The notes under the pieces were generated by a model. It was not told the DNA's origin. It worked only from the letters and a program-made list of their open reading frames with translations, and searched no databases. 44,419 nt of DNA, from contig JANYDM010000047.1 in NCBI GenBank assembly GCA_025363575.1, forward strand, positions 1-44,419. Direction: 5' to 3'. The translations under genes were made by a program, and so were the position numbers. This DNA is from Betaproteobacteria bacterium (GTDB taxonomy: Bacteria > Pseudomonadota > Gammaproteobacteria > Burkholderiales > SG8-41). Shown in pieces: positions 9,710 through 18,936 of this stretch (positions are counted from its first letter, which is position 1; each line of letters opens with the position of its first letter).

Positions 9710-10255
9710 ATGAAAGCCATGAGCGAAGCGACCCTGATCAGCGAAGACTACCGGAAAATGCAGCAACAGCTGCATGAGAATCCGAACTACGGCGTCGCGT
9801 CGGTGGCATACGCACCATTGGTCGTGCAAGTGATAGAAAGCCTGGGCGTGCGCGAGATGCTCGACTACGGCGCGGGCAAGGGACGCCTGGGCATTACGCT
9901 CGGCCAGCAGCTCAGGACGCCGCTGACCGTGCGGCATTACGATCCTGCCATTCCAGCGTGGTCGGCAAAACCCGAGCCCTGTTCGTTTGTGGCGTGCATC
10001 GATGTGCTTGAGCACATCGAGCCCGCGCTGCTCGATCACGTGCTCGACGACCTGCAGCGCGTGACTGCCGGCTTCGCCGTTTTCACGGTGCATGTCGGGG
10101 CCGCTAAAAAGATTTTGCCGGACGGACGCAACGCCCATCTGATACAGCAGCCAGCGCCATGGTGGTTGCCGAAGTTTTTCGCGCGCTTCGAGTTGCTGAC
10201 CTTCAATCGCATACCGCAAGGCTTCTGGGTCGTCGTCGAGAAAAAGCCGGCTTAA
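9710..10255 (+). CDS. Class I SAM-dependent methyltransferase (small)
   Basis: 181 residues. Motif I is MLDYGAGKGRLGITLG, and VACIDVLEHIEPALLDHVLDD matches the post-I/motif II region with the DVLEHI sequence common in type 11/12 methyltransferases. The chain is short but shows no sign of truncation. A second in-frame ATG at 9719 is an alternative start. It is divergent from the FkbM gene across a 151-bp gap and convergent with the TPR-GT9 gene. The substrate cannot be read from the sequence; the context suggests a glycan or modified protein. Confidence 0.72.
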   Translation: MKAMSEATLISEDYRKMQQQLHENPNYGVASVAYAPLVVQVIESLGVREMLDYGAGKGRLGITLGQQLRTPLTVRHYDPAIPAWSAKPEPCSFVACIDVLEHIEPALLDHVLDDLQRVTAGFAVFTVHVGAAKKILPDGRNAHLIQQPAPWWLPKFFARFELLTFNRIPQGFWVVVEKKPA

Positions 10256-10335
10256 CTTAAACCCGGCCGTTCGCGCGCGACGGCGCTTGCGCCTTGGCAA
10301 GTTTTGCGCCGGCTATGCACGCTGGCGCTGGCAAT

Positions 10336-12309
10336 CTACCGCGACAAATCTGTTTTCAAACGCGCCAGCGCGCTACTCCAGTCGCCGCGCAGCGATTGCC
10401 GGTAGATCGAGAACCCGGGAAACCAGGGCGAATGTTCCGCGCCGTTCATCATCCAGCGCCAGTCCGGCGGGCTTGGCACCAGCACACGGGCGATCTTGCC
10501 GACGCCGGCGCGCAAATGCATGTTCGTATTGCTGACGCCGACGTAGTCATCAATGAGCGCCAGCAACGCGAGCATATCTTCGAGGTCTTCGTTTAATGCA
10601 GAGAAATCGTGCACGCGGCGCCCGAGCGCAATCGAAAATTCATCGAGCTCGCCCTTTGTAGGGTTGCGCTGCAGGCCGATCAAAGTGCCCGGCACTTCAC
10701 TTAGCGCCGCTGCCAGCGGCGCGATGCCGATTTCCTTATACAGAACCCAGATTACGGCACGTTGCTCGCGCGGAGGCGTGCCGCCGCGCCACGTCAAACC
10801 GGTATACGGGCCGGGGCCGGTGCGGGCCAGCAGGTCGCGCATTTTCGCAAGGCGCTCAGCGAGTGGCGCGAGGGGCAGAGGCGCGGGCACCGGCGGCCAG
10901 TACGCCGAAATCCGCCAAGGCGCGCGCCAGCGTTGCAGTGCGGGTCGATCCGTTCCCATCGCAGGCAAAGGGCAGGCCGGCAGGGCATTTAGCGCGTGAG
11001 GCAGATCGCCTGCCAGTATGACCGCATCGACATCTGCGGGCGGAACAATGTCATCCACTACGGATGCGAGCGCAGGAGCGCGTGCGAGCAGGCTGCCGAT
11101 CTTGGGCGTTGCGCAGTATGTGATGCGCGCGCCCGCCGCGTGCAGCTGCGGCGCAAAGCGCAGAAAAAAAATCTCGTCGCCGAGCCCTTGTTCACGCACG
11201 ACGCAAATATGTTTGCCGGCAAGTTCCGCAGGCAGCGTCTGCGACAGCGCGATATGCGGGTGATCAGCACGAAACATCGCCGGCCACGGCCGATAGCTGT
11301 ACTCAGCCCATCCCTCGTTAAAGCAGCCGTGACCCAGCAGTGCGGAGGCCAGCAGTTGGCGCGTCGAATTCAAATCGGGCTTGAGGGCCAATGCGCGCGC
11401 GAACCAGGGCAGAGCTTTGCGCAATTGACCCGACTCGGCCAGCGTGCCGGCGTACGTTTGAGCGATTTTTGCTTCGTCCGGCGACAGCCGCGCGGCCTTC
11501 GCATGGCACTCCAATGCCTCGTGCAGGCGGCCCTGATGACTTAATGTAGCGCCGAGAAAAGAATGAGCGAGCGGCAATTCGGGCGCGAGCGCGATGATGT
11601 CGCGGCACAGCTCCGCGGCTTCGTCGAAACGGCCGAGGTCGATAACGACGGAAGCCAGATTGCAGCGCGCCAGCAGATAGTCGGGCGCCGAGCGAACGCA
11701 TTCGCGATATTCCATTTCGGCCGCCTCGAATTGCATCATCGCATGCAGTGCGCCCGCAAGATTGTTGCGCGCTTCGACGAGTTGCGGATCGAGTGCGATG
11801 GCGGTGCGATAACCGGCGAGCGCTGCGGCGGGCAACTGGCGATCGCGCTGGACGTTGCCAAGGTTGAACCACACCAGCGCAGATTGGGGGAAACGTGCCG
11901 CCAGTCTTTGCAGTATCCCGGCGGCCTCCTCAAACTTGCCCTGCATCGCAAGAGAATTGGCGGCGCCGAGTGGAAACTGAACCGCGCGCGGATCGAGACG
12001 CGCTGCCTTGCGAAAAGTTTCGCGCGCTTCGTCGTATTGCTTCAGATTAAAAAACGCCTGCGCAAGATTGCCGAAGACCGCAGGGTTGTTGCGCTGAAGG
12101 CGCGCCGCGCGCTGCAGATGGTCGAGCGCTGACGCTGATTGTCCGAGCTGCAACAGTGTTACGCCATACAGATTCAGGGCATCAGGATGGTCCGGTGCGA
12201 GGGAAAGGGCGCGTTGAAATGCGGCCCCCGCGGCCTCGAGACTGCCCTGTCTATGCGCCTGCAATCCAGCTTCGAGGTGATAGCGCAATCGCGGGTCGTT
12301 TGGCATCAT
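10336..12309 (-). CDS. TPR protein with C-terminal GT9-like glycosyltransferase domain
   Basis: 657 residues. Residues 5 to about 330 are TPR units such as DALNLYGVTLLQLGQSASAL. From about residue 365 the pattern changes to a heptosyltransferase-like (GT9/GT-B) fold: HICVVREQGLGDEIFFLRFA resembles the GLGDxxh segment of ADP-heptose transferases. TGLTWRGGTPP starts the second Rossmann lobe. YVGVSNTNMHLRAGVGK (about 590) resembles the D(S/T)xxxHLAxA donor-binding loop with Asn in place of the usual acidic residue. It may transfer a sugar to a protein bound by the TPRs, but catalytic competence is not proved. The start is at a double ATG, 12309 or 12306. Confidence 0.75.
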   Translation of the reverse strand: MMPNDPRLRYHLEAGLQAHRQGSLEAAGAAFQRALSLAPDHPDALNLYGVTLLQLGQSASALDHLQRAARLQRNNPAVFGNLAQAFFNLKQYDEARETFRKAARLDPRAVQFPLGAANSLAMQGKFEEAAGILQRLAARFPQSALVWFNLGNVQRDRQLPAAALAGYRTAIALDPQLVEARNNLAGALHAMMQFEAAEMEYRECVRSAPDYLLARCNLASVVIDLGRFDEAAELCRDIIALAPELPLAHSFLGATLSHQGRLHEALECHAKAARLSPDEAKIAQTYAGTLAESGQLRKALPWFARALALKPDLNSTRQLLASALLGHGCFNEGWAEYSYRPWPAMFRADHPHIALSQTLPAELAGKHICVVREQGLGDEIFFLRFAPQLHAAGARITYCATPKIGSLLARAPALASVVDDIVPPADVDAVILAGDLPHALNALPACPLPAMGTDRPALQRWRAPWRISAYWPPVPAPLPLAPLAERLAKMRDLLARTGPGPYTGLTWRGGTPPREQRAVIWVLYKEIGIAPLAAALSEVPGTLIGLQRNPTKGELDEFSIALGRRVHDFSALNEDLEDMLALLALIDDYVGVSNTNMHLRAGVGKIARVLVPSPPDWRWMMNGAEHSPWFPGFSIYRQSLRGDWSSALARLKTDLSR

Positions 12310-12606
12310 GAATAGTATAACAGATTGAATAGTATGTTGTTTTCAGAAAATTGACCCACTTTACGCAAGCACAAAATGCCCTCCCGGGCGACGACCGCGG
12401 GCCAGGCGATGCCCAAGGTCAAAAATTCAACTGTTGTAACTGTGCAACAAACTAACGCGATATCTGCCTGAAAAGCATATTTTTGTTGAGTTGGGGCCGG
12501 CCGCATCTGCATACTCCTCCTAACCCTTCGATGTGGGGGGAGCGCCGCATTTCCGTAAGAGTGTTTTCCGGAAACTACGGCATCTAAAACTGAACAGGAG
12601 AGATGC
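12310..12606 (+). promoter_or_regulatory. Leader and promoter region of the porin gene
   Basis: A 297-bp divergent intergenic region. A candidate promoter reads TTGAGT (12486-12491), 18-bp spacer, CATACT (12510-12515), leaving a leader of about 85 bases. AACAGGAGAGATGCATG gives a strong ribosome-binding site (AGGAGA) in front of the porin ATG. GTTTTCCGGAAAC in the leader contains a short palindrome. No known regulator site was recognised. The promoter is a visual match, not a measured start. Confidence 0.45.
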
Positions 12607-13797
12607 ATGAATAAGAAATTGATCACACTGGCCGTAGCAAGCGCCTTCGCAGCCCCGGCTGTCGCGCTGGCGCAGTCCAGCAATGTGCAGATTTTCGGCA
12701 CGGTGTACACGGAATACGCATACGCGAAACAAGGCCTGAACAGCCCCGCTGGCACGGGCGACCGCGTCAACGTCGACATCCTGCAAACCCCGGGCTCGGA
12801 AATCGGCATCAAGGGTGAAGAAGCGCTGGGTGGCGGTCTGACTGCCTGGTTCCAGTGCGCGAGCACTGCTGATACGCGCGGCTCGACGACTTCAGTTGGC
12901 GGCCAGGGCGTTTTCTGCGGGCGCAACAGCGCGATCGGCGTCAAAGGCGCGTGGGGTAATGCGTATGCCGGTAACTGGGACATGCCCATGAAGAAAACCG
13001 CTGGCGCGGCGCGCATCACGTCTGACACCGGTATCTGGGGCGTCGGCCGCATGCTGTTCGGCGATTCGTCGTCATACTTCGATTCCGCCACGCCGACTTC
13101 GTTCAGCCGCCGCCAAAACAGCTCGATCTTTTATGACACGCCGACGTTCGCCGGCTTCCAGGGTTTCCTGGGCGTCAGCACGACCGGTGGCTCGATCGCG
13201 CAAATCACCAACCAGTCGGGCACCAAGCCGCGTGTTTGGGGTGCCGCAGCGACTTACACGAACGGTCCTCTCTACCTGAACTTCGGTTACGAGAATCACT
13301 CCAATTTCAGCCCCGCCGGCGGCGCGTACAGCGGCACGGATACGGGCTTTCAATTGGGTGGTTTGTACCGGTTCGGCCCGGTCAAAGCGGGCCTGCTGTA
13401 CGTTCGTCGCTCGTTCGATATGGGTATCGTCGGCGGCTTCGCGACGGACACCCGGGTCTCGGCCTGGAACCTTGCCGCAGAGTGGGCCATTGCCGGCCCG
13501 CACGCTTTGCGCGGCGGTTATACCCGTGCGAACAACACGTCGGGCAGTTCGGCTGCTGGCCTAACCGGCGCCGCGGGCGGTGCATTCGTTGCCAATGCGG
13601 CAGCGGGCGCGACCGGCGGCAACATCTGGCAAATTCAGTACGTGTACAACGCGTCGAAGCGCACGGAGTTCACGGTCGGTTACGTGGCCCTGTCGAACGA
13701 CGCCAACGCGCGTTACAGCCTGGGTGGTTTGCTGGCCGGCGCAGCTGCCGGTCAGAACCAGAACGCGTTTGCAGTCAGCATGAAAAACACGTTCTAA
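12607..13797 (+). CDS. Gram-negative porin (trimeric, betaproteobacterial Porin_4 type)
   Basis: 396 residues. A clear signal peptide, MNKKLITLAVASAFAAPAVALA, is cleaved before QSSNVQIFGTVYTEYAY, the typical first beta-strand. Aromatic-rich alternating strands run through the chain, and the last strand ends in Phe (SMKNTF), the BAM recognition signature. KGEEALGGGLTAWFQ and FCGRNSAIGVKGAWG are conserved turns of betaproteobacterial general porins. The function is passive diffusion of small hydrophilic solutes across the outer membrane. A strong ribosome-binding site lies in front and a perfect intrinsic terminator behind, so it is monocistronic. It sits between two TPR-glycosyltransferase genes, but nothing in the sequence shows it is their substrate. 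Confidence 0.92.
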   Translation: MNKKLITLAVASAFAAPAVALAQSSNVQIFGTVYTEYAYAKQGLNSPAGTGDRVNVDILQTPGSEIGIKGEEALGGGLTAWFQCASTADTRGSTTSVGGQGVFCGRNSAIGVKGAWGNAYAGNWDMPMKKTAGAARITSDTGIWGVGRMLFGDSSSYFDSATPTSFSRRQNSSIFYDTPTFAGFQGFLGVSTTGGSIAQITNQSGTKPRVWGAAATYTNGPLYLNFGYENHSNFSPAGGAYSGTDTGFQLGGLYRFGPVKAGLLYVRRSFDMGIVGGFATDTRVSAWNLAAEWAIAGPHALRGGYTRANNTSGSSAAGLTGAAGGAFVANAAAGATGGNIWQIQYVYNASKRTEFTVGYVALSNDANARYSLGGLLAGAAAGQNQNAFAVSMKNTF

Positions 13798-13818
13798 TCA
13801 GTCGTAACAAGCAACATG

Positions 13819-13847
13819 AAAACGGGCGCTTCGGCGCCCGTTTTTTT
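13819..13847 (+). terminator. Intrinsic terminator of the porin gene
   Basis: Perfect 9-bp stem AACGGGCGC / GCGCCCGTT (13821-13829 and 13834-13842) closed by a TTCG tetraloop and followed by a T-run. It lies 22 bases after the porin stop. The A-rich flank could also let it serve the convergent minus-strand gene. Confidence 0.9.
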
Positions 13848-13881
13848 GTACGCGATACCTGACACCGGATTGCGTGCGACG

Positions 13882-16161
13882 CTACGCCCTCCGTCCAGCG
13901 ATGACGCCGTGATAGAGGTTTTCCAGATCGCGCGCAAACCCGGCGGAATCGAACAGCGGTACGCTCAATCGCGTCGCATCCAGCTTCGCGCGCAGCTCAG
14001 CCCGGTAAGCCCCATCAGCCGCGAGGCGTAAAGCAAGACGCTCGTAGTCGTCCAGCGTATGGCTTATCAGTTCTGACATATTGCACGCGCCGAGCACGCT
14101 GCCGGATACGCGCGAGGCGAATGTTTCGCCGCTCAGGCCGACCAGCGGACAACCCGACCACACCGCATCGCAGGCGGTGGCGTGCGATGTATAGGGAAAC
14201 GTATCTAGCGCCACATCGGCGGCGCGATAACGCGCGAGATGCTGCGCCGGATCAGGGACACGCGGCGCAAAGTGCAACCGCGCGCGGTCGATAGCATGCT
14301 CGCAGGCAGCCTGAACGAGGCGCTCGGTCGCCCACCGGTTGTCTTCCGGCAGCCACAGGACGCTGCCGGGCGTCTGGCGCAATAGACGCATCCAGCACGC
14401 GAAAATCTCCGGTGTGATCTTGTAAACCTGGTTGAAGCAGCAGAATACGACCGCGTCCCCGGGCAAGCCGTACTCCCCGCGCGTGAGCGGCGCGGCAACG
14501 GCACGCTGGCGATCGTTCGGCAGATAACAATGCGGCATTCTGAGCACGCATTCCGAAAATTCGCCTTCGTGCCCCGGCGGAACAGTGAAGCTGTCGGCGA
14601 CAAGATAGTCGATGAAGTCCGCGCCCATCGTCGCCGGATATCCAAGCCAGGCGATTTGCACGCTGCAGGGCCGGCGCGCCATCACGGCGGTGCGCGCACC
14701 TCTGGTGTAGCCGTTGAGATCGACGAGGATATCGAGATTGTCGCTGCGAATGCGCTGTGCCGCCTGATCGTCATTGTCGCGCGCGACGTCGATGAAATGC
14801 TCGCAGGCGCCGCTGACCCGCTTTCGCAGCGTGCCGCCGTCGTCGGCGCCGCTCGAATAGGCGAAGATCTCGACGCGCGCGCGGTCGTGCTGCTCGAGCA
14901 CCTCCACCAATAAATCACTGACCGCGTGATCGCCGAAGTTGGACGACAGGTAGCCAATGCGCAAGCGCCCAGTCCCGTGCGCGGGGATGGGACGGGAGGC
15001 ATCAGTTGACAGGTCATGCGTAAATTGAGATTTAGCCCAGCATCGGGTGTACGCAAGCTGCTGCGCAGCCGTCGTCGGTTGACACAACAGCGCGAACGGT
15101 GGTCCGAGATCGCCTCCGTCTTCGAGCACGCTTGGCACATCCCGCCACGCGATTTGCCAGTCGTCCCACGCGCAGACATAGCGCAGGTTGAACAGCAGCA
15201 TGCCGAGCAAGCGGCCAGCGCGCGTGCGCGCGTAGCCTTCCTGCAACGTGGCTACGATCTGGTCGCGAGCGCCGCGCAGGGAATAGATCTCGGCGATCAG
15301 CGCGTAAGTTTCGATATCGGGATTGAGCGCCAAAGCGCGCCGCGCCGCGCCTTCGGCTTCCCGCATGTACGCCTCGTCTTTCGGGCCGGCCCCGAGTTCC
15401 ATGCAGGCGGACGCCAGGCTGAAATGCGCGAGCGCCCGCGAGGAATCCACTGCAACGGCCCGCCGGAAAATGTCGGTCGCCGCCTCGAATCGCCGTTGTT
15501 TGCCGTAAGCTACGCCCAGATTGATCAGCGCGTCGACGTGGCGGGGTTGCCGGGCAATCACTCGTTCGAACCAGGTGGTTGCGGTGGCAGGTTCGCCCTG
15601 ATCTAGGCAGAGCACGCCCAAGTTGAACATGGCGTCGATATGGTCGGGTGCGAGACGCATGGCGGTTTCGAAATGCAATCGTGCAGCCGCCGCATCCCGC
15701 GTCAAGTACGCGGCCTGCCCGAGATTCAGATGGATGTCGGCGTTTTGCGGTGCGAGCTCGAGGGCGCGCTGTAGCGCGCCCAGCGCCTCCGCATGCCGGC
15801 CCTGATTGAGCCTCGCCGCGCCCAGCCGCATGAATACCGAGGCAGGCGCGCCGGGAATCTCGGCCGCGCTGGCGAAAGCGCGTTCTGCCTGCGCAAATTC
15901 GCTGAGCATCAGATGGGCGAGCCCGAGGTTTTCGAGCGCCGCTCCATGGCGCGACTGCGTTGTCAGCGCATGCTGCAGGGCGAGGACGGCTTCGCGGGGG
16001 CGGTCGCTCATCAGATGCGCGATACCGAGCATCAGCAGGGCCTCAGGATTGTTGGGAGCGACCCGCAGGATTTCGTCGCACATGCGCTGCGCGCCCGCTG
16101 CGTCGGACTGTTGCAGACAGTCGCGCGCCCGGCTTAGTTTGCGTGCTATTGCCGAGGACAT
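13882..16161 (-). CDS. TPR protein with GT41 (OGT-like) catalytic domain, second paralogue
   Basis: 759 residues from the ATG at 16161 (MSSAIARKLSRARDCL), which aligns with the start of the upstream paralogue (MSSSLMRKLAEAQQRL). A GTG at 16230 would overlap the upstream stop as GTGA and add 23 Pro-rich residues; it is less likely but possible. TPR units fill about residues 10-330. The GT41 part has RLRIGYLSSNFGDHAVSDLL (about 399), FNQVYKITPEIF (about 579) and HATACDAVWSGCPLVG (about 660). The second His of the OGT HPxxH element is Asp here. It probably shares a transcript with the paralogue starting at 18680. Donor sugar and acceptor are unknown. Confidence 0.86.
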   Translation of the reverse strand: MSSAIARKLSRARDCLQQSDAAGAQRMCDEILRVAPNNPEALLMLGIAHLMSDRPREAVLALQHALTTQSRHGAALENLGLAHLMLSEFAQAERAFASAAEIPGAPASVFMRLGAARLNQGRHAEALGALQRALELAPQNADIHLNLGQAAYLTRDAAAARLHFETAMRLAPDHIDAMFNLGVLCLDQGEPATATTWFERVIARQPRHVDALINLGVAYGKQRRFEAATDIFRRAVAVDSSRALAHFSLASACMELGAGPKDEAYMREAEGAARRALALNPDIETYALIAEIYSLRGARDQIVATLQEGYARTRAGRLLGMLLFNLRYVCAWDDWQIAWRDVPSVLEDGGDLGPPFALLCQPTTAAQQLAYTRCWAKSQFTHDLSTDASRPIPAHGTGRLRIGYLSSNFGDHAVSDLLVEVLEQHDRARVEIFAYSSGADDGGTLRKRVSGACEHFIDVARDNDDQAAQRIRSDNLDILVDLNGYTRGARTAVMARRPCSVQIAWLGYPATMGADFIDYLVADSFTVPPGHEGEFSECVLRMPHCYLPNDRQRAVAAPLTRGEYGLPGDAVVFCCFNQVYKITPEIFACWMRLLRQTPGSVLWLPEDNRWATERLVQAACEHAIDRARLHFAPRVPDPAQHLARYRAADVALDTFPYTSHATACDAVWSGCPLVGLSGETFASRVSGSVLGACNMSELISHTLDDYERLALRLAADGAYRAELRAKLDATRLSVPLFDSAGFARDLENLYHGVIAGRRA

Positions 16162-16226
16162 GGATCGCGGGCCGTCAGGGCAGGACGCATGCGGCGGAAG
16201 ACGGAGCGGCGGCGGGAACGTGACAT

Positions 16227-18680
16227 TCACTCACCCGCGGGCCACGACATTTCACCGTATAACTTTTCGAGATCGCGCGTAAACCCGGCCGCATCAAACA
16301 GCGGCGCGCTGCTTTTCGCGGCGGCGAGTTTTACGCGCAAGTCTTCCCTGAAAGGCGCGTCACGCGCGATCTTGTGCGCGAGCCGCTCGTACCCTTCAAG
16401 TGTCGTCGTAATCAGTTCCGGTAGATTGCACGCCGCGAGTATGCTGCCCGAAACGCGCGAGGCAAACGTATCGCCGCATAACGCGACGAGCAGGCAGCCG
16501 CCCCACAGCGCATCGCTGGCGGTCGTGTGCGACCCGTACGGAAACGTATCGAGCGCAAGGTCCGCTGCGGCATAGCGCGCGAGGTGCTCATTCAGTGGCA
16601 GCTTGGGGGCAAACACGATGCGGGCAGGCGCTATGCCGGCGACGCTCGCGGCGCGTTGCAAATTGGCCGTTGCCCACTCATTGTCTGCGAGCAGCCACAG
16701 CACGCTGTCCGGCACAAGGCGCAGCAGGTTCATCCAGCATGCAAAAATCTCGGGCGTGATCTTGTAGCTCTGATTGAAGCCGCAAAAAACAAACCCTTTC
16801 CGGGGCAGGCTGTATTCAGCGCGGCTCAAGGCGTCCCCGACCGCTCGCTTGCGATCATTGGGTTGATAGCAATGCGGGAGTCTTGCTATCTGCTCGGTGT
16901 AGGCAGTCTCCGCGCCGGGCGGAACGATGAAAGCATCGGCGATCAGGTAATCGATGAACGCGGCGCCGCTGGTGCCGGGATAGCCGATCCAGCTGGCCTG
17001 CACCGCGCAGGGGCGGCGTGCCAGAATCGCGGTTCGCGCGCCCATCGTATAACCCTTGAGATCGATCAGGATGTCGAGATCATCACTGGCTATGCGGTTC
17101 GCCGCAATATCGTCCGGGTCGTGCGCGATGTCGACGAAATGCTCGCATGCGGCGCGCAGGCGCGCGCGCATCGGACTGTTGTCCTCCGGGCCGTACGAGT
17201 AGGCAAAGACTTCGAAGCGGCTGCGATCATGCAGCTCGAGTACTTCTGCCAACAGGTAAGCGGTTGCATGCTCGTAGAAATCGGATGAGAAATAACCGGC
17301 GCGGATACGCGTGCCGGGCGCGCGACGTCTCCTGTTACGGGTATCCCCGGAGCCTTTGAAACGCTCCGACCAGCGGCTGGCGTATCTAGTCTGCTCCGCT
17401 GCGGTCAATGGTTCGCACAGGAGGGAAAAGGGGCTGACCGGTTCGCGCGTATCCGGCAGCGCCGCGGAGAGCCGGGACCAGGACGTTTGCCACCCCTCCC
17501 AGTCGCAGAGCCGGCGCTGATGAAACGCGAGCTTGCCAAGCAGATGTACGGCGCCTGTATGCTCGACGCCGGATTTGAGCGTCTCCGCCACCAGGTCCAT
17601 CCCGCCGCGAATGGAGTAGATATCCGCGAGGGTGGAATAAGCGCCGCTCGTCGACGGGTCCGCCGCAATGGCGCGCTTGGCCGCAGACTCCGCGTCGTCC
17701 AGTTCGCCCACTTCGAGCAATGCATCCGCCAGTGTCGCGAGTACGGCAGGCCGTCGGGAACCCGCGCGCTCCAGCTCCCGCAAGTACCGCAAGGCCTCCT
17801 TGAAGCGGCCCAGCGCCATGCAGACGGATGCGAGGCCCTCCAGTGCTTCTTCCATCCCCGGCGCCGCGCGCAAGGCGGTGGTGTACTCGGCGTGTGCATC
17901 GTCCAATCGACCGAGCAGGGTCAACGCGAAGGCGAGATTGTTACGCGCCCGCGCGAAAGCGGGATCGATCACGAGGGCGCGCCGGTAGCTGGCAATTGCG
18001 TCATCGAGGTGTAGCTGTTTCTCAAGCACGACCCCAAGATTGACCTGCGCGTCGGTATGGCGCGGGGAGACCGCCACAACGCGCTCAAACCACTGCCGCG
18101 CGTCATCGAGAGCGCCCTCCTCGAGACACATGACGCCTAGATTGAACATCGCGTCGACGTGGTCCGGGGTCAGGCGCAGCGCATTCTCGAATTCCCGGCG
18201 CGCGCGAGTGAGGTCGGCTGCCGCATGTGCGGCCTGCCCCAGGTTCAGATGAATGTCGCTGTTGCCCGGATCAAGCTCGCAGGCCCGTTGCAGGGCAGCC
18301 ATCGCGTCGGCGTGGCGCCGCTGATTGAGGAGCGCAATGCCCAGCCGCATGTAAACGGATGCAGGAGCGCCGGGAATAGCGATGGCCGCGCGCAATGCGC
18401 CTTCGGCATCCGCAAATTCGCCGAGCATCAGATGTGCGAGGCCCAGATTCTCGAGCGCCAATCCATGGCGCGGGGCGGCGACGAGGGCCTGCTTGAGAGG
18501 CGCAATGGCGTCGCGTGCGTGCCCCGTCATCAGGTACGTAATTCCGACCAGGCTAAGGGCGTCGGGATTGCGCGGTGCGCGCGCGAGAACTTCCTGACAC
18601 AGAAACTGTGCGCCGGCCACGTCTCCGTCCTGCAGGCGCTGCTGCGCCTCGGCCAGCTTGCGCATCAATGAAGACGACAT
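16227..18680 (-). CDS. TPR protein with GT41 (OGT-like) catalytic domain, third paralogue
   Basis: 817 residues from the ATG at 18680. A 55-residue upstream extension of the open frame is Arg/Cys-rich and absent from the paralogue, so I exclude it. TPR units occupy about residues 5-380, including two more than in the neighbour (LGRLDDAHAEYTTAL, LGRFKEALRYLRELE). The catalytic half shows TRIRAGYFSSDFYEHATAYL (about 457), GFNQSYKITPEIF (about 637) and HTTASDALWGGCLLVALCGD (about 718). Repeat units and catalytic domain are much closer to the next gene than to the one at 5419, so the pair looks like a tandem duplication. It is divergent from mgtE. Confidence 0.86.
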   Translation of the reverse strand: MSSSLMRKLAEAQQRLQDGDVAGAQFLCQEVLARAPRNPDALSLVGITYLMTGHARDAIAPLKQALVAAPRHGLALENLGLAHLMLGEFADAEGALRAAIAIPGAPASVYMRLGIALLNQRRHADAMAALQRACELDPGNSDIHLNLGQAAHAAADLTRARREFENALRLTPDHVDAMFNLGVMCLEEGALDDARQWFERVVAVSPRHTDAQVNLGVVLEKQLHLDDAIASYRRALVIDPAFARARNNLAFALTLLGRLDDAHAEYTTALRAAPGMEEALEGLASVCMALGRFKEALRYLRELERAGSRRPAVLATLADALLEVGELDDAESAAKRAIAADPSTSGAYSTLADIYSIRGGMDLVAETLKSGVEHTGAVHLLGKLAFHQRRLCDWEGWQTSWSRLSAALPDTREPVSPFSLLCEPLTAAEQTRYASRWSERFKGSGDTRNRRRRAPGTRIRAGYFSSDFYEHATAYLLAEVLELHDRSRFEVFAYSYGPEDNSPMRARLRAACEHFVDIAHDPDDIAANRIASDDLDILIDLKGYTMGARTAILARRPCAVQASWIGYPGTSGAAFIDYLIADAFIVPPGAETAYTEQIARLPHCYQPNDRKRAVGDALSRAEYSLPRKGFVFCGFNQSYKITPEIFACWMNLLRLVPDSVLWLLADNEWATANLQRAASVAGIAPARIVFAPKLPLNEHLARYAAADLALDTFPYGSHTTASDALWGGCLLVALCGDTFASRVSGSILAACNLPELITTTLEGYERLAHKIARDAPFREDLRVKLAAAKSSAPLFDAAGFTRDLEKLYGEMSWPAGE

Positions 18681-18936
18681 GGAATGGCAGCGGGTTCGGA
18701 TTGAATATCGAATTATGCCGGTTCTCCGTACGTGCGTCTCGCAAAGAACACTTAGACAGAGGGGCGGGCTGCTTCTACAATAGCGGCCAGTCAACCGCCG
18801 CAACAGCGTGGCAGATGCGCGCGGATGCAAATTCGTACGCGGCATCGCGCGCGCAGCAGGAAAAACTTGATGCGGCGCCGCCTCCCGATGTGAACAATAT
18901 TTCTCGCAATCAGTAACTTCACCGGCGCGAAGCTAC

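Noticed and set aside
12306..13091. 261-residue minus-strand frame covering the porin start and leader
   Set aside because: It overlaps a porin with a clear signal peptide, ribosome-binding site and terminator, and its own translation has no family features.
18681..18845. N-terminal extension of the third GT41 gene
   Set aside because: The tandem paralogue starts at the equivalent of 18680, and the added 55 residues are Arg/Cys-rich and not TPR-like.
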